Source of the DNA: Rickettsiales bacterium
Lineage (GTDB): Bacteria; Pseudomonadota; Alphaproteobacteria; Rickettsiales; UBA1997
NCBI GenBank assembly: GCA_031289855.1
Contig: JAITOR010000027.1
Coordinates: forward strand, 1-10,268
Reading direction: 5' to 3'
Length of the DNA: 10,268 nucleotides
The translations under genes were made by a program, and so were the position numbers. Below the pieces are notes generated by a model that was not told where the DNA came from, did no database searches, and saw only the letters and a list, made by a program, of their open reading frames with translations. Of this stretch, positions 1-6,948 are shown in pieces (the stretch's first letter is position 1; every line of letters starts with the position of its first letter).

Positions 1-425
1 TCACCATATTGCACGATATCTTGCTCCTTTAAATTTATTCTTATATATTTTGATGGCATATTATCAGTTTTTACAATTATTCGTTCCATGGTCCTATTAT
101 TTCGTTGATAAAAATTTATATCATGAATTTTACCTTTTATTATAACATTTTGTGCATATTGATTGATGATTGGTGTAACAATTGATGTTAAATAATGGTT
201 CGATCGTATGTATCCCAATATAATAATGGAAATAGCAATGAAAAATATTTTTATAACTTTTTTTGCAAAAAAAGATAAAAATGTAAAAATTGAGAGTGCA
301 AAATAAAAAATATAATGGAAAAAGATAAATTGATAATATAAAAGTATTCCAATTATAAAAAAAACAGGTAACCATAAAATCCAATTGTAATAATCGTCGT
401 AAAAATTAGACTCTATGTTTAACAT
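1..425 (-). CDS. comEC: ComEC/Rec2-family DNA uptake channel, N-terminal part (3' end beyond window)
   Basis: Reading down the minus strand from the ATG at 425, the frame stays open for 141 codons to the left edge, so the gene is cut off here. ComEC forms the inner-membrane channel that carries single-stranded DNA into the cell during transformation. The visible part has the family's N-terminal layout: a short polar head (residues 1-14), the motif WLPVFFIIGILLYY (about 18-31) opening the first membrane segment, two more hydrophobic segments (about 33-53 and 57-74) ending in GYIRS, then a soluble beta-rich OB-like region (VIIKGKIHDI at 94-103) ending at IVQYG, typical of the DUF4131 region. 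The catalytic and Competence domains lie outside the window. ATG 425 is the first ATG after an in-frame TAA; the open codons between have no ATG, GTG or TTG. No Shine-Dalgarno is visible. It is divergent from tolA. Family membership is fairly sure; a working competence system is not shown. Confidence 0.75.
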   Translation of the reverse strand, partial: MLNIESNFYDDYYNWILWLPVFFIIGILLYYQFIFFHYIFYFALSIFTFLSFFAKKVIKIFFIAISIIILGYIRSNHYLTSIVTPIINQYAQNVIIKGKIHDINFYQRNNRTMERIIVKTDNMPSKYIRINLKEQDIVQYG

Positions 426-431
426 TTTGAA

Positions 432-459
432 TGTATATGTTATGAAAAATAAAAAGCAA
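432..459 (-). promoter_or_regulatory. candidate comEC promoter close to the start codon
   Basis: On the minus strand TTGCTT (459-454), a 16-nt spacer and TATACA (437-432) stand 6 nt upstream of the comEC ATG. The boxes are imperfect and the region is AT-rich, so chance is possible. The value of the call is that the same geometry recurs at tolA and truB. If real, transcription would start at or next to the ATG. Confidence 0.3.
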
Positions 460-536
460 TAAATAACTTTAATGTGTTTTATAAAATTTTGGAGAGATAT
501 AAAAATTATTATTTACCAAGTTTAACTTCAATATAT

Positions 537-564
537 TTGAAAAATAATATTTTTTTATTATATA
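537..564 (+). promoter_or_regulatory. candidate tolA promoter close to the start codon
   Basis: TTGAAA (537-542), a 16-nt spacer and TATATA (559-564) end 6 nt before the tolA ATG at 571. There is no Shine-Dalgarno between the -10 and the ATG. This fits a leaderless or near-leaderless tolA-tolB transcript. Alternative -10 boxes overlap it (TATTAT at 556-561, CATAAT at 565-570), so the exact element is uncertain. Confidence 0.35.
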
Positions 565-570
565 CATAAT

Positions 571-1557
571 ATGTTTAGGAATTTGATTTATTCTTTTGTG
601 ATACATATTATACTTTTTGGTTTTTTGTTTTTATCTATAATCGATATAATAAAAACAAGGTCGAAAGTATCTTTGGTATCACAGGAGGAAATAACACCAA
701 AACTTTTAGGTATAATCGATAACGAAATTATAAATGAAATAAAGCCAAGCAACATTATTAATGTGGATGTTACAAATATGACAATTGAACAAAAACTTGA
801 TTTGTATAGAAAAATTAAAAATCAACAAAAAGTCAATAAAGCGCTAAGCAAATATGAAGCAAATGGTGGCAATACTATTGAAACAGAAAATGTTTTTAGT
901 AATGTCGAAAATGTTTTTTCCTATTATTATACACCAATTTATGTTGTAGAATACAAATTAACAGAATCTGAAAAAGAAATTTTTACAAAAGATCATGAAA
1001 AAAAAGAAGAAATAAGAAAAAGAATAAGGCAACAAAAAATTGTTCCACAATACATAGAAAATGATGAAAAAAATTTTAAAAACATACAGGAAGCATTGGC
1101 GATGGCAAGAAAACCTCTTCAAATGGAAAGCAAAAAAAATAACAATGAAATAGAAGAAAAATATAAAAATATAAATGAAAATGAAATTTTTACAAAACAA
1201 GATTTAGCAAAATTGAAGGAATTATTGGCAAATGAAAATAATAGAATTACCCTCACATTAAGAGAAAGACAAAATGTGCAACAACAAATAAAAAGTTGTT
1301 ATAAAATGGCCATCACAAAGAGTAAAAAAAATAGTTTGAATGCGGTGGATTTGGTTGTTAATATATCTGAAAATGGTATAATTGATTTAAAAAATATAAC
1401 GATAATTGATGAAAAAGAAACGGAGGATTATCAAATTGCATTCGAAAATGCAAAAACTGCATTAATTTTTTGTAATCCATTAAAAAATTTGCCATTGAAT
1501 AAATATAGTATATGGAAAAAAATGTCCTTTACTTTTGATAGCAATATGTTAAATTGA
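571..1557 (+). CDS. tolA: TolA-like envelope protein (TonB/TolA C-terminal domain)
   Basis: TolA is anchored in the inner membrane, spans the periplasm and links the TolQR motor to TolB-Pal at the outer membrane, supporting envelope constriction and outer-membrane stability. Visible parts: a short N-terminal membrane anchor (about residues 5-26); a long charged Lys/Glu/Asn-rich middle (about 60-225) likely to be helical; and a C-terminal TonB-like domain (about 226-325). That domain has LTLRERQNVQQQIKSCY, then VVNISENGII, an alanine-rich helix, the FCNPLKNLP loop and a final YSIWKKMSFTFD strand. C243 and C301 match the cysteine pair of alphaproteobacterial TolA. The 328 residues fall within the variable TolA range. 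tolB follows after one base, so the two are surely co-transcribed. The middle is too biased to identify alone; the call rests on the C-terminal domain and the tolB neighbour. The TGA stop shows that TGA is not tryptophan here. Confidence 0.82.
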   Translation: MFRNLIYSFVIHIILFGFLFLSIIDIIKTRSKVSLVSQEEITPKLLGIIDNEIINEIKPSNIINVDVTNMTIEQKLDLYRKIKNQQKVNKALSKYEANGGNTIETENVFSNVENVFSYYYTPIYVVEYKLTESEKEIFTKDHEKKEEIRKRIRQQKIVPQYIENDEKNFKNIQEALAMARKPLQMESKKNNNEIEEKYKNINENEIFTKQDLAKLKELLANENNRITLTLRERQNVQQQIKSCYKMAITKSKKNSLNAVDLVVNISENGIIDLKNITIIDEKETEDYQIAFENAKTALIFCNPLKNLPLNKYSIWKKMSFTFDSNMLN

Positions 1558-1558
1558 T

Positions 1559-2890
1559 ATGAAGAGATGTATTTTATTTTTTATTTTTGCTTTTACAAAT
1601 ATTCATGCAAGCGTTTTGTACGAGGAATTGTTTCAACCTGTGCAATTTAGTATTGATGCGAGTGATGTAAATGTTGAAAAAACAAGTATTACATTTGAAA
1701 AAAATAGTAATGAAATTGCCACAAAAATTTTGGAAAATATAAAACAAAATTTACAAATTACGGGACTTTTTAGAGTGCTAAACAGTGAAATAAATGTTAT
1801 TTTACCAATCGAAAAAAATATAAAAAAGTTTCTTAACAATGAATTAAATGAAATAATAAAATTAGCTTATGGTAATGAAAAAACTGATAGTATTTTTACG
1901 AGTTATATGATTAATGATATTTTATATGTAAAATTGTGGGATATAATAGATTCAAGAGAACTATTTGAGTTAAAATATGATATAAAAAAAAATAATGTGG
2001 AAAAGGTGGCAAATTTAATTAGTGATGAAATTTTTAAAAAAATAACGGGGGAAAAGGTTAATTTTTTTGACACAAAATTACTTTTTGTTGCTGATGATGC
2101 AAATAATAAAAAAAGAATAACAATAATGGATTTTAACGGCTCTAATTTGAAATATTTAACTGACGGAAGGAGATTAGTTTTGACTCCAATTTTTTCAAAA
2201 TATAATAAAAATGAAATTATATATTTAGAGTTTGTAAATGATGTACCAAAACTTTTTAAATTGAATTTAATAACGAATAGAAGGGAAATGATACGAGAGC
2301 GTGGAAAAATTGATGATGAAATGACTTTTAGCCCTAATTTTGAACCTACGGGCAGCATTAATGAAATTGTATGTTCCAAAAGTAAAGATGGGGATATCAA
2401 TTTGTATAGAATAAATTTAGAACACAATAAAATTACACGAATAACAAAAGATACAAAGGCAATACATGCAACCCCATCATATTCTCCTGATGGTAAAAAA
2501 ATTGTGTTTGTATCAAATAAAACAGAAAAAAGGAAATTATATACGATAAATATAGATGGAACAGGAATGGAGCAAATAACCATAAATTGGGGACAATATG
2601 ATAAACCAGTTTGGTCACCAGATGGAAAATTAATTGCATTTATTAGACAAATGATGGGAGAATTTTATGTGGGTTTAATTACTCCAAATGGTAAAAATGA
2701 AAGATTACTTATACACGATTATTTGATTGAGGGCATAAAATGGAGTCCAAATAGTAGGTATTTGATTTATACAAAACAAAAAAGAGATGAGAATAAGATA
2801 GGGATTTATACATTGGATATAATAACTGGAAGGGAATATAAAATACCAACACCAAATGATATAAATGTGTTTGATGTGGATTGGATATAA
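1559..2890 (+). CDS. tolB: Tol-Pal system periplasmic beta-propeller protein TolB
   Basis: TolB is a periplasmic protein that binds Pal and the TolA C-terminal domain in the Tol-Pal system. Residues 1-17 form a signal peptide (MKRCILFFIFAF core, likely cleaved after the Ala of NIHA). Residues about 18-165 form the N-terminal alpha/beta domain, including the ITGLFRVLN segment. From about 168 (FFDTKLLFVAD) to the end lies the six-bladed propeller, with WD40-like PD40 motifs: SPDGKKIVFVS near 309-319, WSPDGKLIAFI near 352-362 and WSPNSRYLIYT near 395-405. The 443 residues are the normal family length. The ATG sits one base after the tolA stop and has no Shine-Dalgarno, so translation is probably coupled to tolA. 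Pal does not follow directly. The call is very secure. Confidence 0.96.
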   Translation: MKRCILFFIFAFTNIHASVLYEELFQPVQFSIDASDVNVEKTSITFEKNSNEIATKILENIKQNLQITGLFRVLNSEINVILPIEKNIKKFLNNELNEIIKLAYGNEKTDSIFTSYMINDILYVKLWDIIDSRELFELKYDIKKNNVEKVANLISDEIFKKITGEKVNFFDTKLLFVADDANNKKRITIMDFNGSNLKYLTDGRRLVLTPIFSKYNKNEIIYLEFVNDVPKLFKLNLITNRREMIRERGKIDDEMTFSPNFEPTGSINEIVCSKSKDGDINLYRINLEHNKITRITKDTKAIHATPSYSPDGKKIVFVSNKTEKRKLYTINIDGTGMEQITINWGQYDKPVWSPDGKLIAFIRQMMGEFYVGLITPNGKNERLLIHDYLIEGIKWSPNSRYLIYTKQKRDENKIGIYTLDIITGREYKIPTPNDINVFDVDWI

Positions 2891-2932
2891 AATTAATTTG
2901 CATATTAAATATTTATATGTTATAATTTTTAT

Positions 2933-2957
2933 ATAATTGTAAACGTTTTATAATTAT
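2933..2957 (+). terminator. weak AT-only hairpin after tolB
   Basis: An 11-bp stem (2933-2943 with 2947-2957, one G-U pair, all other pairs A-T) with a CGT loop lies 43 nt after the tolB stop. Only a broken T-rich stretch follows. It may be a weak terminator or simply an AT-rich palindrome. The rest of the 177-nt gap to the next gene holds several TATAAT-like words but no coding frame of note. Confidence 0.25.
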
Positions 2958-3054
2958 TCAATTTTATACAACATGAAAACCCCCCATATATTGTAACAAG
3001 ATGGATTTTTAAGTTAACTAATAGATGTTTACGACTATATGTTATTAATAAAAG

Positions 3055-3060
3055 AAGGAG
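3055..3060 (+). promoter_or_regulatory. strong Shine-Dalgarno deciding the start at 3068
   Basis: AAGGAG at 3055-3060 lies 7 nt before the ATG at 3068 but only 1 nt before the in-frame ATG at 3062. Normal spacing therefore selects 3068. It is one of only two clear Shine-Dalgarno sites in front of a long gene in this window. Confidence 0.8.
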
Positions 3061-3067
3061 TATGGTT

Positions 3068-4066
3068 ATGAATACTATGAAACCATTATCAGTGGATGAA
3101 TTGGACTTTGTATCACCAGTGGAGTTAATAATACCAGTGGGAATGCAACCAGTAGATGTAGTAATAACAGCAGAGCAAAGAGAAAGATTTTTTAGAGAAA
3201 TGCTTTTGAATGCAAATGTGAAAATTAGCACGGTTGATGATGTGGTAAATTCCCTAAAAGGTAGTAATTTCTTTGTTGGAAACAAAAAATTAAAATTAGT
3301 GGAAAGTGACATAAAATCAATTGGTACTTTTAGAATATTGAATGAAAGCGGTATTTTCCTTGATGTTCCAAATGTAACTCTTAGACCAGAAGTGGCATAT
3401 GCTTTACAACAAGTGGCAACAGGAAAATTTTTTGATGACGAAACACTTAGAAGCAGGGAATTTGATGATATCAAAATTTGTGGAAGAGTTGCACTTGAAA
3501 GACAGAGTTCACAAGCGGCAATAGAAAGAATAAGTATATTGCCAAAAGAAGAAGCCACACGAAAACGAGTAATTTTTGCAGAAAAACTAAATATTTTTCT
3601 AAAAAGAGAAGGGTTTTTTTCAAAAAGACGAAATTTTGTAGAAAATATAGATAAATTGTTAAAGAATGTTGGATATTTTAGCAAAAATATGAGTTTTTCA
3701 ATTGAAAAAAGGTCTGATGGAAGCATTATATTGGCTAATTCTAAAAATGTATTTCCAATGCCAACGATTGATAAAAGAATGGCACGATATTTGTGTGAAT
3801 TAGATGTTATCACTGCATCAAATTTAAAAAATATCTATAAGGTAAAAGCAAAACCAATAGTGTTGCCAAGTGAAATTCACGCAACTTCAAATTCTCAAGT
3901 TGCACCAAAAAAAACATCTTGGTTTGGAAGATTGTTTCAAGGAAAAAATAAAACAATTGAAACAAGTGAACCAAGCAGACAATTAACTTCTTCAAGAACA
4001 TATGTAGAACGATACATGCAACATCGTGCATCAAGTGTCTCTGTGGTCAACGAAAGACAACATTAA
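3068..4066 (+). CDS. unrecognised 332-residue protein
   Basis: I do not recognise a family. The protein appears soluble: there is no signal peptide, no membrane segment and no lipobox. Residues 1-60 are acidic, a mixed alpha/beta region runs to about 160, and residues 165-215 are basic and helical. Within the latter, LKREGFFSKRRNF (178-190) and LKNVGYFSKNMSF (198-210) are an internal duplication with a 20-residue offset. After about 260 comes a Ser/Thr/Lys-rich, probably disordered tail containing the amphipathic segment SWFGRLFQGK (284-293), which could touch a membrane. Base composition is somewhat richer in G+C than tolA or tolB. The gene stands alone: 177 nt after tolB, with its own strong Shine-Dalgarno and a perfect terminator 7 nt after the stop. 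That layout suggests a separately regulated, well-expressed accessory protein; a secreted effector is one guess among several. It is certainly coding, function unknown. Confidence 0.85.
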   Translation: MNTMKPLSVDELDFVSPVELIIPVGMQPVDVVITAEQRERFFREMLLNANVKISTVDDVVNSLKGSNFFVGNKKLKLVESDIKSIGTFRILNESGIFLDVPNVTLRPEVAYALQQVATGKFFDDETLRSREFDDIKICGRVALERQSSQAAIERISILPKEEATRKRVIFAEKLNIFLKREGFFSKRRNFVENIDKLLKNVGYFSKNMSFSIEKRSDGSIILANSKNVFPMPTIDKRMARYLCELDVITASNLKNIYKVKAKPIVLPSEIHATSNSQVAPKKTSWFGRLFQGKNKTIETSEPSRQLTSSRTYVERYMQHRASSVSVVNERQH

Positions 4067-4073
4067 TTAATTT

Positions 4074-4112
4074 TCAACTACGATTTTTTATAAATCGTAG
4101 TTGATTTTTTTT
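4074..4112 (+). terminator. strong intrinsic terminator
   Basis: A perfect 13-bp inverted repeat (4074-4086 with 4092-4104; arm TCAACTACGATTT, loop TTTAT) is followed by eight T residues (4105-4112) on the plus strand. It ends the transcript of the orphan gene 7 nt after its stop. The T-tract runs into the leuB stop codon on the other strand. Read from the leuB side, the same hairpin is followed by AAAATTAATT rather than a T-tract, so it should work mainly on the plus strand. Confidence 0.88.
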
Positions 4113-5208
4113 ATATTTTTTCTAATTCTTTTATTACAGCGTCGCCCATTTCTTTTGTTCCAACCTTTTCATATCCTTCAACAAAAATATCGCCAGTTCT
4201 GTATTTTTTTAATGTGTTTTTAACCGCTTGTGTAAGTTTTTTGCTATCAGCATCCAAATTAAAAGAATATTTTAACATTAACCCAAAACTCAAAATCATT
4301 GACAATGGATTTGCTTTATTTTGTCCCGCAATATCAGGGGCTGAACCATGCACTGGCTCATACATAGCGAGTCTTTTTCCATCTTTATCAGGCTCACCCA
4401 ATGAAGCAGAAGGCAACATTCCTAAACTACCCGTACACATAGAAGCCAAATCACTCAAAATATCACCAAACATATTTTCAGTTACCAACACATCAAATTG
4501 TTTTGGATTTCTAACGAGTTGCATAGCACAATTATCCACATAATAGTGTGTTAATTCAACATCAGGAAAATCTTTTGCCACTTCATTGCTAACATCTCTC
4601 CACAAAATCATACTATCAAGCACATTAGATTTGTGAACAGAGCAAAGTTTCTTATTTCTAACTTTTGCCAATTCAAATCCATATCTAACAATTCTTTCAA
4701 TTTCCTTGTCCGTATATGCCAATGTATTGTAACCATATCTTGTGCCGTCTGGTCGTATATCAATACCTTTTGGCTCGCCAAAATACAAGCCTCCCGTTAA
4801 TTCTCTTAAAATCATTATATCTAATCCACCTACAATTTCTGGTTTTAAAGTTGATGCATCAACTAATTCTTCAAAAACTATAGCTGGACGAAGATTTGCA
4901 TACAAACCCATACCTTTTCTAATTGCCAAAAGTCCAGATTCAGGAGTTTTTGTCTTTTCATTTTTTTCCCATTTTGGGCCACCAATAGGAGCTTTTAACA
5001 CGGCATCTGCTTCTTTTGCTAATTTTAAAGTAGCATCAGGAAGTGGGGTTCCTGTGACATCAATTGCTGCACCACCAAGTAAACCTTTTTCTAATTCAAA
5101 TTTGGTGTTAGAATTTTTCGCAAACCAATCAATAACTTTAATTGTCTGCTCTGTTTGTTCAGGGCCTATTCCATCGCCCGATAACAATAAAATTTTTTTT
5201 GTTGCCAT
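4111..5208 (-). CDS. leuB: 3-isopropylmalate dehydrogenase
   Basis: LeuB oxidises and decarboxylates (2R,3S)-3-isopropylmalate with NAD+ to 2-oxoisocaproate, the third step of leucine synthesis, in the cytoplasm as a dimer. The 365 residues match the family length. Signatures in order: LLLSGDGIGPE (7-17), substrate-binding R97, R107 and R135 (in RELTGG), Y142, K193 (VHKSNVL), D225 (VDNCAMQ), D249 and D253 (MFGDILSDLA) and the NAD-binding region EPVHGSAPDIAGQNKANP (284-301). RELTGGLYFGEP distinguishes it from isocitrate dehydrogenase. An upstream in-frame ATG at 5241 adds 11 residues without family support, so 5208 is chosen. An AATAAT box (5220-5215) lies 6 nt before this ATG and there is no Shine-Dalgarno. 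No leuA, leuC or leuD is nearby. All catalytic residues are intact, so the enzyme should be active. Confidence 0.96.
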   Translation of the reverse strand: MATKKILLLSGDGIGPEQTEQTIKVIDWFAKNSNTKFELEKGLLGGAAIDVTGTPLPDATLKLAKEADAVLKAPIGGPKWEKNEKTKTPESGLLAIRKGMGLYANLRPAIVFEELVDASTLKPEIVGGLDIMILRELTGGLYFGEPKGIDIRPDGTRYGYNTLAYTDKEIERIVRYGFELAKVRNKKLCSVHKSNVLDSMILWRDVSNEVAKDFPDVELTHYYVDNCAMQLVRNPKQFDVLVTENMFGDILSDLASMCTGSLGMLPSASLGEPDKDGKRLAMYEPVHGSAPDIAGQNKANPLSMILSFGLMLKYSFNLDADSKKLTQAVKNTLKKYRTGDIFVEGYEKVGTKEMGDAVIKELEKI

Positions 5209-5337
5209 AAATGTATTATTTTTATTTAAAAAATACAACATTAAAAATAAAAAACAATATTATTTATCGGCAAAATATTATAATTTTGTTTTTTATATTT
5301 TTTCTTTTAATATTCAAATCATTACAACATTTATTTT

Positions 5338-5859
5338 ATGAAAAGATTATTTATAATATTTTTTATTATTGGGTGTGCAAAAAATGGACCACGAACCTAT
5401 AAAGAATCTTTTGAATATCATTACAAAAATCTTCACATTATGTATATTACAGCATGTCGATTGCCGGAATTAAAATTGGAATCCAATGGAATCATAAAGC
5501 ATTTAATAAATCCACCACCGATGGAATATGGAATTATATATTTTGACAAATACAAAGATAATAAATATTACATTATATTTGACAAAAAAATTTTCCATGA
5601 AATAAAATACAATGAAGGAAATACGAGAAAAATGTTCCAAGATAGATTGAACAAATATTATGAATTTGGATTATTAAAAAAACGAGCAAAAGTTGAGGAA
5701 ATAAAAAATGTTTTATTTGATATTTGTAGGGCTGCAGCAAATGTGGAATTGAAGGTCAAGATAGAAAATGAGTATATTTTTAGTGAATTAAAAGAAAATG
5801 GCTTTTTAGATACTGATGGTATTTATACTGATAAAAATGTTATAACAAGGACTCATTAG
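5338..5859 (+). CDS. unrecognised small lipoprotein
   Basis: The 173-residue product begins with a lipoprotein signal: MKR, the hydrophobic run LFIIFFIIG and a lipobox IIGC with C13 as the lipidated residue. Ala at +2 would normally allow sorting to the outer membrane. The mature part is basic and rich in Tyr, Ile, Lys and Asn, with a pro-rich turn (NPPPMEYG near 58-65), a beta-like segment (YYIIFDKKIF) and helical segments (100-135) containing CRAAANVELKV. I do not recognise a family. No Shine-Dalgarno is seen; a perfect TATAAT lies at 5279-5284 but lacks a good -35. It is divergent from leuB, and its last 20 nt overlap the 3' end of ruvB tail to tail. The signal peptide and normal codon texture support a real gene; its role is unknown. 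Confidence 0.72.
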   Translation: MKRLFIIFFIIGCAKNGPRTYKESFEYHYKNLHIMYITACRLPELKLESNGIIKHLINPPPMEYGIIYFDKYKDNKYYIIFDKKIFHEIKYNEGNTRKMFQDRLNKYYEFGLLKKRAKVEEIKNVLFDICRAAANVELKVKIENEYIFSELKENGFLDTDGIYTDKNVITRTH

Positions 5860-6841
5860 TATTTTTGATTTCAATACCTAAATGTTTAAATGCTTTTGGG
5901 GTAGCAATTCTGCCTCTTGGTGTCTTATTTATAAAACCTTTTTGTATCAAGAATGGCTCAATTGTATCCTCGATGCTATCTCTTTCTTCACTTAAACCGG
6001 CGGATAAAGTTTCAATTCCTACGGGTCCTCCGTTGTAATTTTCAACAATAAATCTTAAATATTTGATATCACTACTATCAAGACCAAAAATATCAACATT
6101 TAATCGTTCTAATGCTAAATTTACAACCTCCATATCTATGGTATTTTTTTTTGCTACAATGGCAAAATCTCTAATTCTTTTTAATAAACGAATTGCTATT
6201 CTTGCGGTTCCCCTTGCACGCTTTGCCACCTCTAAACTTGCATTATCATTTATTTTTGTATTTAAAATAAATGCATCCCTGACTATGATTTTTTGTAAAT
6301 CTTCATCAGGGTAAAAATTTAACTTCATTGGTATTCCAAATCTATCCCTCAACGGATTTGACAATAATCCAAGTCTTGTGGTTGCACCAATTAATGTAAA
6401 TCGAGGTAAATCAATTTTAATCGTTCTGGCAGCGGGTCCTTCACCTATTATAATGTCAAGCTTAAAATCCTCCATTGCCGAATATAATACCTCCTCTACA
6501 GAAGTATGCAATCTGTGTATTTCATCAATAAAAAGCACATCATTTGGTTGCACATTCGTTAAAATCGCAGCAAGATCACCAGCCTTTGATAAAATAGGCC
6601 CCGATGTGCTTTTAAAACCCACACCCATTTCTTTTGATATAATTTGTGAAAGTGTAGTTTTGCCAAGTCCGGGTGGTCCATAAAAAAGTGTATGATCAAG
6701 AGTTTCATTTCTTATTTTTGCAGATTGAATAAAAACCTTTAAATTTTCTTTTAGAGCACTTTGTCCTATAAAATCGTCCAAATGTGTTGGACGAAGTGTA
6801 TTTTCAATGGTATCTTTCTCTAAATCTTTTACAATACTCAT
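5840..6841 (-). CDS. ruvB: Holliday junction branch migration ATPase RuvB
   Basis: RuvB is the hexameric AAA+ motor that, with RuvA, drives branch migration of Holliday junctions during recombinational repair. The 333 residues are the usual length. Visible motifs: the N-terminal LRPTHLDDFIGQ (16-27), Walker A GPPGLGKT (55-62), Walker B LFIDEIHRL (103-111), the RuvB beta-hairpin region around GEGPAARTIKIDLP (133-146), sensor 1 GATTR (152-156), arginine finger RDRFG (165-169), sensor 2 RGTARIA (210-216) and the winged-helix C terminus with GGPVGIETLS and TPRGR. In sensor 2 the usual RGTPRIANRLL reads RGTARIAIRLL. ruvA and ruvC are not adjacent, although ruvAB is commonly an operon. The ATG at 6841 has no Shine-Dalgarno; CATAAT lies 12 nt upstream. 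The call is secure. Confidence 0.97.
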   Translation of the reverse strand: MSIVKDLEKDTIENTLRPTHLDDFIGQSALKENLKVFIQSAKIRNETLDHTLFYGPPGLGKTTLSQIISKEMGVGFKSTSGPILSKAGDLAAILTNVQPNDVLFIDEIHRLHTSVEEVLYSAMEDFKLDIIIGEGPAARTIKIDLPRFTLIGATTRLGLLSNPLRDRFGIPMKLNFYPDEDLQKIIVRDAFILNTKINDNASLEVAKRARGTARIAIRLLKRIRDFAIVAKKNTIDMEVVNLALERLNVDIFGLDSSDIKYLRFIVENYNGGPVGIETLSAGLSEERDSIEDTIEPFLIQKGFINKTPRGRIATPKAFKHLGIEIKNTNESLL

Positions 6842-6925
6842 ATTGTGTAGTGTATTATGTGAAATGTAAAAAACAATTATTTTAAATAAATTTGTGTTTT
6901 ATTTTATGTGTGATATGTTTGTATT

Positions 6926-6944
6926 TATAATTGAAAGTTAAGGA
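6926..6944 (+). promoter_or_regulatory. -10 box and Shine-Dalgarno of the repeat-protein gene
   Basis: A perfect TATAAT at 6926-6931 is followed by AAGGA at 6940-6944, 4 nt before the ATG at 6949. Only a weak -35 (TTTATG, 6903-6908, 17-nt spacer) is visible. Transcription would start near 6938, giving a very short leader that still contains the Shine-Dalgarno. The site favours 6949 over the in-frame TTG at 6931, which overlaps the -10. Confidence 0.5.
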
Positions 6945-6948
6945 AAAA

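Noticed and set aside
1903..2583. A 226-codon open frame antisense to tolB
   Set aside because: tolB is certain on the plus strand; this is its shadow.
2921..2954. Three TATAAT words within 34 nt after tolB as a promoter cluster
   Set aside because: None has a convincing -35 at the right distance, and two lie inside an AT-only palindrome; this is expected by chance in such AT-rich DNA.
2929..3813. A 294-codon open frame on the minus strand opposite the orphan gene
   Set aside because: Hydrophobic Ser/Leu/Phe composition typical of antisense to a Lys/Glu-rich gene. The plus-strand gene has a Shine-Dalgarno and a terminator fitted to its ends.
5209..5241. Start of leuB at 5241
   Set aside because: The extra 11 residues do not match LeuB N termini; MATKKILLLSGDGIG is the family start, and neither ATG has a Shine-Dalgarno to favour the longer form.
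4742..5341. A 199-codon open frame antisense to leuB
   Set aside because: leuB is certain; the frame has Pro/Ser/Phe shadow composition.
6931..6948. Start of the repeat protein at the TTG at 6931
   Set aside because: The TTG overlaps the -10 box and lies before the likely transcription start; ATG 6949 follows the Shine-Dalgarno.
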